From NCBI GenBank assembly GCA_030151005.1, contig JASLES010000133.1:1-14118 (forward strand): a DNA stretch of 14,118 nt. Reading direction: 5' to 3'. The notes under the pieces were generated by a model. The model was not told the origin of the DNA, did not search any database, and worked only from the letters and a program-made list of their open reading frames with translations. Positions 7,239 to 12,959 of the stretch are shown here, piece after piece. The stretch is from Silvimonas sp. (GTDB lineage: Bacteria > Pseudomonadota > Gammaproteobacteria > Burkholderiales > Chitinibacteraceae). Each line of letters begins with the position of its first letter. The stretch's first letter is position 1. The position numbers and the translations under genes are program-made.

Positions 7239-7646
7239 ATGAACGCAGTACAAACCAGCAAATCGCAAAAATGGCAGATGTGGCTACTGCTGGGTGTGTT
7301 TGTCGTGGGCGCAGCAAGCATGATGATTGATGTGGTCGGGCTCAGTGGGGCTGCCAGCGCGCCATCCCAAATGCTCCAGGCGGGCGCGGCAGTTGCGCCC
7401 TCGCAGCCAGGCGCTTACGCCTGCGCATTTGCGGATACTGCACATAACAGCGTGACTTATGTGCAAAACGGCCAGCAAGACAAATTTCAGGCGTTGTTTG
7501 AAAGCCGGGAGTGTCGTGAGCTGCCGAAAGATCAGCACTTGCAGGTGGTCACGGTTGACCAGGGTTATGCCAAGGTCAAAGGGGTTGATAGCTACTTTGG
7601 CAAGGGGGCGTGGGTACCCCCGGGCATGTTGCAAGCAGTGCGTTGA
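7239..7646 (+). CDS. Small membrane-anchored protein of unknown function
   Basis: A 135-residue protein that I do not recognise. The frame is open further upstream, but ATG 7239 is the sensible start: GGAG lies nine bases before it and a promoter precedes it. A short positively charged N-terminus (KSQKW) is followed by one hydrophobic helix at about residues 13-35 ('WLLLGVFVVGAASMMIDVVGL'-type), then an Ala/Pro/Gln-rich linker (36-59) and a globular part of about 75 residues, probably periplasmic. That part has two cysteines (Cys62, Cys92) that could form a disulfide, and ends in a beta-rich 'YAKVKGVDSYFGKGAWVPPGML' segment that could be SH3-like. There is no lipobox. Its stop lies only five bases from the stop of the convergent LysR gene, leaving no room for a separate terminator. 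Confidence 0.8.
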   Translation: MNAVQTSKSQKWQMWLLLGVFVVGAASMMIDVVGLSGAASAPSQMLQAGAAVAPSQPGAYACAFADTAHNSVTYVQNGQQDKFQALFESRECRELPKDQHLQVVTVDQGYAKVKGVDSYFGKGAWVPPGMLQAVR

Positions 7647-7651
7647 TGTGC

Positions 7652-8605
7652 TCAGGCTGGCTGCTGGCAGAGTGTATCGCGCAACCAACGCGCGGCAGCC
7701 GCCCCGGCTGGGTGCGGGTCCCACACAATATGTAGCTGCAGGTTGACGGTCTCCTGCAAGGGCCGCATGGTCACGCCCGGCGTGGATATGCTCTGGTAGC
7801 TTTGCGGCAGCAAGGTGATGCCCAGCCCCTGACTGATCAGCGCGAGCGCGCTCAGTGGGCTTTGCACCGTGTGCGCCACCCGCGGAATGAAACCTTGTGC
7901 CATGCAGATGGTATTAAGAAAACCTGCGCTATAGGCTTCGTTCGATTGGTGCTGGATGAACTCGGTCTTGGCCAGCTGCTTGAGCGAGACGCTCTCATGC
8001 TGTGTCAGCGCATGGTTCTGGGGCAATACCAGCATGAGTGGTTCGCGCCGGACCAGTTGATGCGACAACCGCGGCGGGGCAGTGTCGCCGCTGAGATACC
8101 AGAATCCGGCATCCAGTCTCCGGGTTTGCAGGGCGTTGGCCTGCTCTACCGGGCCCAATTCCAGGTAGTTGAAATGCAGACCGGGTCGGTCAGCAGCAAT
8201 TTGCTGCAATTGCGCTGGCAAGGCACCGGCCAGTGCCGTTGCGCTCAGGCCTAATGTGATTTCACCTGTTTGCATGTCGTTCACATTACAGACCTGGGCA
8301 ATGGCGTGGCGGGCTTGCACGAACAGACCGGACAGTTCACGCGAGAGCTTCTCGCCTGCAGGCGTGAGCAGCACTGCGCTACCTCTGCGGATAATGAGGG
8401 GCGCTCCGATCAAATCTTCCAGCTCACGAATCTGCCGAACCAGCGGTGGTTGCGACATGCGCAACGCTACCGCTGCGCGCGCAAAATTGCGCTCGTTGGC
8501 GACAGCGTGAAACGCATGCAGTAACAAGAGGTTAACTTTGTCGGTGCCTGCGGGCGGAGAAAACGGCTGCGCCCCCAGGAGGGAGGGAAGAATGGGCATG
8601 TTCAT
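7652..8605 (-). CDS. LysR-family transcriptional regulator
   Basis: A 317-residue LysR-type regulator. The winged helix-turn-helix lies at about 24-83 ('LLLLHAFHAVANERNFARAAVALRMSQPPLVRQIRELE'-type sequence, then 'RRGSAVLLTPAGE'), followed by a linker helix and a two-lobed effector domain to the C-terminus ('GEITLGLSATALAG...', 'LMLVLPQNHAL', 'ISQGLGITLLPQS'). The first 23 residues, rich in Pro, are an unusual extension before the DNA-binding domain; no alternative ATG or GTG with a good ribosome site is visible at the usual start point, so they may be real. It diverges from the EamA permease, its most likely target. The effector is unknown. Confidence 0.93.
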   Translation of the reverse strand: MNMPILPSLLGAQPFSPPAGTDKVNLLLLHAFHAVANERNFARAAVALRMSQPPLVRQIRELEDLIGAPLIIRRGSAVLLTPAGEKLSRELSGLFVQARHAIAQVCNVNDMQTGEITLGLSATALAGALPAQLQQIAADRPGLHFNYLELGPVEQANALQTRRLDAGFWYLSGDTAPPRLSHQLVRREPLMLVLPQNHALTQHESVSLKQLAKTEFIQHQSNEAYSAGFLNTICMAQGFIPRVAHTVQSPLSALALISQGLGITLLPQSYQSISTPGVTMRPLQETVNLQLHIVWDPHPAGAAAARWLRDTLCQQPA

Positions 8606-8614
8606 GGCAATGCG

Positions 8615-8653
8615 ATACGGCCGGGGCCGTGCTCATCTAAAACGATGCCGTAT
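8615..8653. promoter_or_regulatory. Inverted repeats upstream of the LysR-type gene
   Basis: Two overlapping symmetrical elements: ACGGCC-gg-GGCCGT (8617-8630), and the 7-base pair ATACGGC (8615-8621) with GCCGTAT (8647-8653), 25 bases apart. They lie 10-48 bases upstream of the regulator's start. They could be regulator sites or leader hairpins; no promoter hexamers are convincing here. Confidence 0.3.
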
Positions 8654-8681
8654 TGTCAGGACGATAAAGCGTTGATTCCAT

Positions 8682-8693
8682 CGGATAAATCCG
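8682..8693. promoter_or_regulatory. Palindrome CGGAT-aa-ATCCG, candidate LysR-type binding site
   Basis: A perfect 12-bp palindrome near the centre of the divergent LysR/EamA gap. It includes a T-N-A style symmetrical core such as LysR proteins often bind, and the neighbouring CCGTAT (8691-8696) recurs in the inverted repeat closer to the regulator (8648-8653). Confidence 0.35.
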
Positions 8694-8817
8694 TATTTCT
8701 CAATATTGTGTGAATTCTTTTGTACTGGATTACGCGTGGCGCCATTGCGGTAAACCCTCAGCGTGACCGGATGACATCGTGCGTTATGCTGATGCGATAC
8801 CCAGAGCGGAGAAAACG

Positions 8818-9762
8818 GTGTTCGCAGGCATTGTCTACGGCGTTATGGCGGGCGCGTTGTGGGGCGTGATCTTTCTGGTGCCGCGCGTGTTGTCCATGTT
8901 CAGCGCGACTGAACTGATGGTGGGGCGCTATGTCGCCTATGGCATTGTCTCGTTATTGTTTTTGCTGCCGACGGCGCGCACTTTGTTGCCGCGACTGGAT
9001 CGGCGTGACTGGGTCACGCTGTTGTGGCTGAGCGTGGCCGGCAATCTCGTTTATTACTTCATGCTGGCCGTGGCAGTGCAGCGTGTTGGCGTTGCAGCCA
9101 CCTCGCTGGTGATTGGCATGCTCCCGGTGCTGGTGACTTTGGCGGGCAGTGCCGACCATAACGCGGTACCGCTGCGCAAGCTGATCTTGCCGCTGGGTGC
9201 CATTGTGCTGGGCGTGTTGTGCAACGGAGCAGATGTGCTCACCGCCCGGTTGCCGGTGGGTTATGCCCAAGGCACTGGCGCACGTTTGTTGGGTTTACTG
9301 GCAGCGGTGGCGGCGTTGGTGAGCTGGAGTGCCTACGCCATCGGTAATGCGCGTTACCTGATGCGCCGTAGTGATCTCTCCAGCCACGACTGGTCATTGC
9401 TGATGGGGGTGACTACCGGGGCGCTGGCTTTGCTGACGGGCCTCGTGGTGCTGAGCCCATCCGCTACCTCTGCAGAAGTGGGCCGCCCCTGGGGCTGGTT
9501 TGTGCTGGCCATGTTTGCGATTGCGATTGGGGCATCCATTATCGGCACCGGCTTGTGGAATGCCGCCACGCGTCGGTTGCCACTCACGCTGGGCGGGCAA
9601 ATGATCATCTTCGAGACCGTGTTTGTCTTGCTCTACGCCTTTATCTACGAAGCCCGCTTGCCGCGCCCGCTGGAGCTGGCGGCAATTCTGTTGCTGCTGG
9701 GTGGCGTTGCCGGTTCGTCTTGGGTACATGCGGTCAGACACGCGCCTGAGCATCCGGGTTGA
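8818..9762 (+). CDS. EamA/DMT-superfamily permease
   Basis: A 314-residue inner-membrane protein with about ten hydrophobic helices (roughly 3-22, 33-50, 66-84, 90-108, 119-136, 152-171, 192-211, 224-246, 255-275 and 283-302), the layout of two EamA repeats. The first helix has the family 'AGALWG' motif. Such proteins move small metabolites, often amino acids or their analogues; the substrate and direction cannot be read here. I chose GTG 8818 because GGAG ends six bases before it; an in-frame GTG at 8779 would add 13 polar residues with a poor site. The divergent LysR regulator (8605) is the likely controller, and the paired arrangement is common for exporters. About 196 bases follow before lrp. 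Confidence 0.88.
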   Translation: MFAGIVYGVMAGALWGVIFLVPRVLSMFSATELMVGRYVAYGIVSLLFLLPTARTLLPRLDRRDWVTLLWLSVAGNLVYYFMLAVAVQRVGVAATSLVIGMLPVLVTLAGSADHNAVPLRKLILPLGAIVLGVLCNGADVLTARLPVGYAQGTGARLLGLLAAVAALVSWSAYAIGNARYLMRRSDLSSHDWSLLMGVTTGALALLTGLVVLSPSATSAEVGRPWGWFVLAMFAIAIGASIIGTGLWNAATRRLPLTLGGQMIIFETVFVLLYAFIYEARLPRPLELAAILLLLGGVAGSSWVHAVRHAPEHPG

Positions 9763-9911
9763 GAATCCGTGGCGATGACCGCTCGTCCAGTGTTTCTGCT
9801 TGTGCTGGAAATCCCCAACTTCGCAGCACAATCTACTGCGGTATTTTTGCAACTCAGAAATAACAAATTGTTCCTTGTCAATAAATTGGTTTATCGTCCT
9901 TTGCATTGGTG

Positions 9912-9928
9912 CGTGAGCACATCTCACG
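9912..9928. promoter_or_regulatory. Inverted repeat CGTGAG-cacat-CTCACG upstream of lrp
   Basis: Perfect 6-base arms around five bases, ending 30 bases before the lrp start, in the 196-base gap after the permease gene. It could be an operator or a hairpin in the lrp leader. The region 9840-9900 is AT-rich and probably holds the lrp promoter, but I find no hexamer pair good enough to call. Confidence 0.35.
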
Positions 9929-9958
9929 TGGCTCGAATGTGTTGTAGACGGGGATGGC

Positions 9959-10447
9959 ATGGCAAAACTGGATCAGATTGACCTGGATATTCTGGAAAAC
10001 CTGCAGCGTGAAGGGCGTATGACCAATGTGGCGCTGGCCAAAAAAGTGGGTCTGTCCACCACGCCTTGTCTGGAACGGGTGCGTTCGCTGGAAGAGTCCG
10101 GCGTGATCAAGGGTTATGCCGCGCAGTTGTCTACCGACAAACTCGGGTTGGGTCTGATGGTGTTTGTTGAGGTGTCGATGGAAAAAACCTCAGAAGATGC
10201 CTTTGACGAGTTTCGCAAAGCCGTACTGGGTATTCCGGAAATCCTGGAGTGTTTCATGATTGCCGGCGGTTTTGATTACCTGTTGAAAATTCGTGTGCCC
10301 GATATGGGTTCTTACCGGTCTTTTCTGGGCAAGGTATTAAGTAGCGTGCCGGGCATCCGGGTTACGCACAGTTATACGGTGATGGAGGAAGTCAAAGAAA
10401 CCACGTCGGTTTCTTTGGGGCATCTGGCACATCGGCATATGGAATAA
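9959..10447 (+). CDS. lrp: Leucine-responsive regulatory protein (Lrp/AsnC family)
   Basis: A 162-residue Lrp/AsnC regulator resembling E. coli Lrp (164) over its full length. The DNA-binding part has 'LDQIDLDILENLQREGRMTNVALAKKVGLSTTPCLERVRSLEESGVIKGY' features at 4-53, with the Lrp signature 'STTPCLERV'. The C-terminal RAM domain has 'LMVFVEVSM', 'ILECFMIAGGFDYLLKIRVPDMGSY' and 'TYVMEEVK'-like ('SYTVMEEVKE') elements. E. coli Lrp regulates the liv branched-chain amino acid transport genes in response to leucine; here a livKHM cluster follows on the same strand, 337 bases downstream, so a local regulatory link is likely. A G-rich GGGGA lies a few bases upstream of the ATG. The Lrp identity is strong, but AsnC-type paralogues with other effectors exist. 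Confidence 0.9.
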   Translation: MAKLDQIDLDILENLQREGRMTNVALAKKVGLSTTPCLERVRSLEESGVIKGYAAQLSTDKLGLGLMVFVEVSMEKTSEDAFDEFRKAVLGIPEILECFMIAGGFDYLLKIRVPDMGSYRSFLGKVLSSVPGIRVTHSYTVMEEVKETTSVSLGHLAHRHME

Positions 10448-10513
10448 ACCAGACCTCTTTCTGGATTGTATTGGCCGTATTGCTGGGCAATTCAGATCAA
10501 GTTTGTTTTTTTT

Positions 10514-10545
10514 AATTGATATCAATTGTAATTAAGCGCAATAAA
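10514..10545 (+). promoter_or_regulatory. AT-rich palindrome and possible livK promoter
   Basis: AATTGATATCAATT (10514-10527) is a perfect 14-bp palindrome following a run of eight T. Within it TTGATA (10516-10521, 5 of 6 to the -35 consensus) is followed after 18 bases by AATAAA (10540-10545, 4 of 6 to the -10). This would start livK transcription near 10552. AT-rich symmetric DNA is also the kind of site Lrp proteins favour. The hexamers are moderate, so the call is tentative. Confidence 0.35.
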
Positions 10546-10546
10546 T

Positions 10547-10576
10547 CTGCTTTTTATCCGGCGGGATAAAAAGCAG
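10547..10576. repeat. Perfect 13-bp-arm inverted repeat between lrp and livK
   Basis: CTGCTTTTTATCC (10547-10559) pairs perfectly with GGATAAAAAGCAG (10564-10576) around GGCG. No T run follows on either strand, so it is not a standard terminator of lrp. It may be a regulator's operator overlapping the livK transcription start, or an RNA hairpin. It directly precedes the structured leader region. Confidence 0.75.
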
Positions 10577-10578
10577 CA

Positions 10579-10620
10579 ATGGACCGGAAAAACAATTTGG
10601 TGCAGTACCTCATCGGGTGA
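10579..10620 (+). CDS. Possible 13-residue leader peptide upstream of livK
   Basis: An ATG-initiated frame reading MDRKNNLVQYLIG and ending in TGA. Four of its 13 residues are branched-chain (Leu7 TTG, Val8 GTG, Leu11 CTC, Ile12 ATC), and the CTC-ATC codons are themselves the left arm of the hairpin at 10608-10625. A leader peptide with cognate codons inside a regulatory hairpin would suit attenuation of a branched-chain amino acid importer. Against it, there is no clear Shine-Dalgarno and this count of branched-chain residues is only a little above chance. A second tiny frame, MLALQPCWL (10689-10718), has three Leu of nine. Confidence 0.25.
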   Translation: MDRKNNLVQYLIG

Positions 10621-10678
10621 TGAGGCAAAGGCAGGCGCGTGCCAGCGGACACAGATCCGCCGTCCTGCTGTTTTCCGG
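10584..10678 (+). ncRNA. Predicted structured leader RNA of livK (three-helix layout)
   Basis: Four complementary segments nest without conflict. P1 pairs CCGGAAAA (10584-10591) with TTTTCCGG (10671-10678). Inside it, P2 is a hairpin CCTCATC-gggt-GATGAGG (10608-10625). P3 pairs GCAGG (10631-10635) with CCTGC (10664-10668), and encloses P4, GCGGA (10645-10649) with TCCGC (10656-10660). The result is a closed three-way junction about 95 bases long in the presumed livK 5' leader. I do not recognise a known riboswitch class. A livK RNA motif was described in Pseudomonas syringae, but I cannot say this is related. Pairing is read by eye and no covariation is available. Confidence 0.45.
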
Positions 10679-10784
10679 CGACAAAGTCATGCTTGCGCTG
10701 CAGCCTTGCTGGTTGTAGTCCACTCTACGCATGCCTTTTCGCTGACTCTTTCAAGTGGGCTTTTCTTTTTGGAGACGAGGAATC

Positions 10785-11894
10785 ATGAAAGTGGCATTGA
10801 AAAAAAGCATTGTGATTGCAAGCTTGGGTTTGCTGGGTGCCCTGGCAGGTCCGGCGTGGGCTGATTATTCGGTGGGTATTGCCGGCCCGATGACTGGTGA
10901 ATATGCATCAGCTGGTGCGCAGATTCGCGCTGGGGCCGAAATGGCCGTGGCAGATATCAATGCCAAAGGCGGCGTATTGGGTCAGAAAATCAAGCTGGAA
11001 GTCGGCGATGATGCGTGTGATCCCAAACAGGCTGTTTCTGTTGCCAATGCCATGGTCAATAAACATATTGTGTTTATGCATGGTCACTGGTGTTCCAGCT
11101 CTACCATTCCGGCATCGGATATCTATAACGATGCGCAAATCCCCATGGCGACCGTATCGACCAACCCTAAGGTCACTGAGCGCGGGCTGAAGAATATTTT
11201 CCGCATTATGGGTCGTGACGACCAGCAGGGCGGTGTTGGTGGCGGTTTCCTGGCTGAACACTTTGGCAGCAAGAAAATTGCCGTGGTCGATGACAAGAGC
11301 GCCTATGGCAAGGGCCTGGCCGACGAGATGGCCAAAGGCATGCAGGCCAAGGGTGTGAAGCCGGTACTGCGTGAGTCCATCACCGCCGGTGAGAAAGATT
11401 ATTCCGGCCTGATCACCAAGCTCAAGGCCGCCGGGGTGGAAGTGGTGGCCTACGGTGGTTATCACACGGAAGTGGCGCTGATCCTGCGGCAGGCCCAGCA
11501 AGCAGGGCTGAAGCTGACCATTCTGGGCGGCGATACCATGAGCAATAACGAACTGGTCACCGCAGCGGGCGGCGACAACGCCAATAACGTGTTGTTCACC
11601 TTTGCGCCGGATTCCCGCCTGGAACCGGCCGCAGCCGATGTGGTCAAGCGCTTCCGCGACAAGAAGGTCGAACCTGATGGCTATGTGCTGTATGCCTACG
11701 CGGCCATGCAGTTGTTCCAGCAAGCGGCAGAAAAAGCCAAGAGCGTGAAGTATGCCGATCTGGACAAGGCGATTGCCAACGGCTCGTTCAACACGGTGGT
11801 GGGTACATTGTCGTTTGATGCCAAGGGTGATCTGAAAGTCCCGGCCTTCCGCGTTTACCAATGGAAAGGCAACAAGTACGAGTATTTCAAGTAA
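10785..11894 (+). CDS. livK: Branched-chain amino acid ABC transporter, periplasmic binding protein LivK
   Basis: The periplasmic ligand-binding component of the LIV importer, 369 residues. The start is ATG 10785, with GGAG and GAGG 10 and 4 bases upstream; the frame extends ten codons further but the signal peptide begins here: MKVALKK, a hydrophobic core, and cleavage after Ala-Trp-Ala26. The mature protein matches LivJ/LivK: 'GIAGPMTGEYASAG', 'ADINAKGGVLG', 'DDACDPKQAVSVAN' with Cys78 and 'HWCSSST' with Cys103 (the disulfide of the family), 'ITAGEKDYS', 'YGGYHTEVALILRQA' and 'GTLSFDAKGDLK'. Leu/Ile/Val binding is likely, though related proteins bind other hydrophobic amino acids. livH and livM follow on the same strand, after a hairpin that may lower their expression relative to livK. 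Confidence 0.94.
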   Translation: MKVALKKSIVIASLGLLGALAGPAWADYSVGIAGPMTGEYASAGAQIRAGAEMAVADINAKGGVLGQKIKLEVGDDACDPKQAVSVANAMVNKHIVFMHGHWCSSSTIPASDIYNDAQIPMATVSTNPKVTERGLKNIFRIMGRDDQQGGVGGGFLAEHFGSKKIAVVDDKSAYGKGLADEMAKGMQAKGVKPVLRESITAGEKDYSGLITKLKAAGVEVVAYGGYHTEVALILRQAQQAGLKLTILGGDTMSNNELVTAAGGDNANNVLFTFAPDSRLEPAAADVVKRFRDKKVEPDGYVLYAYAAMQLFQQAAEKAKSVKYADLDKAIANGSFNTVVGTLSFDAKGDLKVPAFRVYQWKGNKYEYFK

Positions 11895-12035
11895 GGCGTG
11901 AAGTGTGAGGAGTGAGGTGGAAAACCCGGGCGACGGGAGTCCATGGGTTTTTCATCTCACTCTAACGACAGGAATCAGGGGCGGGCAGGGGTGTTGGGGA
12001 TGGTTTCCCCTCACGCCTCCCTTCTCGCACCTCAC
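11894..12035. repeat. Short inverted GTGAGG / CCTCAC-type blocks in the livK-livH gap
   Basis: Two 8-base blocks on the left have exact reverse complements on the right: AGGCGTGA (11894-11901) with TCACGCCT (12011-12018), and GTGAGGTG (11912-11919) with CACCTCAC (12028-12035). The left side has GTGAG units about seven bases apart (around 11902 and 11912), the right side CTCAC units. The order (first with third, second with fourth) is not nested, so it is not a simple hairpin; it looks more like degenerate copies of an intergenic repeat in opposite orientation. Confidence 0.4.
11921..11952 (+). terminator. Attenuating hairpin with short T tract between livK and livH
   Basis: AAAACCC (11921-11927) pairs with GGGTTTT (11945-11951), followed by one further T; an inner GAC-GGGA-GTC (11932-11941) extends the structure. 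The stem has A/T ends and a tract of only five T, so it is probably a partial terminator that reduces read-through into the permease genes. Excess of binding-protein transcript over permease transcript is usual in ABC importers. Confidence 0.5.
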
Positions 12036-12044
12036 GGAGTCACC

Positions 12045-12959
12045 ATGGGGCAGTTTATTCAACAGTTGATCAACGGCCTCACGCTGGGTGCGGTGTATGG
12101 CTTGATCGCACTGGGTTATACGATGGTGTACGGCATCATCGGCATGATTAATTTCGCCCACGGCGATATCTATATGGTCAGCGCGATCATCTCGGTTACC
12201 GCGCTGACGCTCATGAGTGCCTTTGGCATCAGTTCCGTGCCACTGGTGCTGGCGCTGGTTCTCATCATCGCCATTGCATTTACCTCTGTATACGGCTGGG
12301 CTGTGGAGCGTACGGCTTACCGGCCCTTGCGCAATGCGTCACGCCTGGCGCCGCTGATATCCGCCATCGGGATGTCGATCTTCCTGCAAAACATGGTGCA
12401 AGTGACGCAAGGTGCGCGGGTCAAACCCGTACCGACGTTGATTCCAGGTGGCATAGAACTCTTCACGCATGCCGGTTTTTCGGTGCATCTGGCCTATACG
12501 CAAATCATGATCTGTGTGATTACGGTGGTGCTGATGGTGGCGTTTACCGGGCTGATCACGCGGACTTCGTTCGGGCGGCAGCAACGGGCCTGTGAGCAAG
12601 ACCGTACCATGGCTTCTTTGCTGGGGATTGATGTCGACAAGACGATCTCCTACACCTTTATGCTGGGTGCCGCGCTGGCAGCTGTGGCTGGTGTCATGGT
12701 GACTGTTTACTACGGTGTGGTGGATTTCTCGATTGGTTTCGTGGCCGGGATCAAGGCATTTACCGCGGCGGTGCTGGGCGGCGTGGGCTCTTTGCCGGGT
12801 GCCATGCTGGGCGGGCTGTTGATCGGGCTGATTGAGTCTTACTGGAGCGCGTATCTCTCGCCGGAATACAAAGACGTGGCGACGTTTGCCATTCTGATTC
12901 TGGTGCTCATGTTCCGCCCCAGTGGTTTGCTGGGGCGTCCTGAAGTGGAGAAAGTCTGA
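12045..12959 (+). CDS. livH: Branched-chain amino acid ABC transporter permease LivH
   Basis: An inner-membrane permease of the LIV-I importer, 304 residues (E. coli LivH 308). It starts at ATG 12045, five bases after GGAG; the frame is open back to 11943 but that part is the repeat-bearing intergenic stretch. Typical elements are the N-terminal 'QQLINGLTLGAVYGLIALGYTMVYGIIGMINFAHGD'-type start (residues 6-41), about eight hydrophobic helices, the cytoplasmic EAA-like loop 'GRQQRACEQDRTMASLLGIDVDK' (177-199) that contacts the ATPases, and C-terminal 'GIKAFTAAVLGGVGSLPGAMLGG' (235-257). It heterodimerises with LivM; its TGA overlaps the livM ATG by one base. Confidence 0.95.
   Translation: MGQFIQQLINGLTLGAVYGLIALGYTMVYGIIGMINFAHGDIYMVSAIISVTALTLMSAFGISSVPLVLALVLIIAIAFTSVYGWAVERTAYRPLRNASRLAPLISAIGMSIFLQNMVQVTQGARVKPVPTLIPGGIELFTHAGFSVHLAYTQIMICVITVVLMVAFTGLITRTSFGRQQRACEQDRTMASLLGIDVDKTISYTFMLGAALAAVAGVMVTVYYGVVDFSIGFVAGIKAFTAAVLGGVGSLPGAMLGGLLIGLIESYWSAYLSPEYKDVATFAILILVLMFRPSGLLGRPEVEKV

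Noticed and set aside
10479..10513. Terminator of lrp: small hairpin ATTGC-TGG-GCAAT and a run of eight T
   Set aside because: The stem is only 5 bp and the T run begins 14 bases after it, so it does not have terminator geometry.
10908..11861. Leftward frame of 317 codons opposite livK
   Set aside because: livK is unmistakable on the other strand; this is a high-GC third-position shadow.
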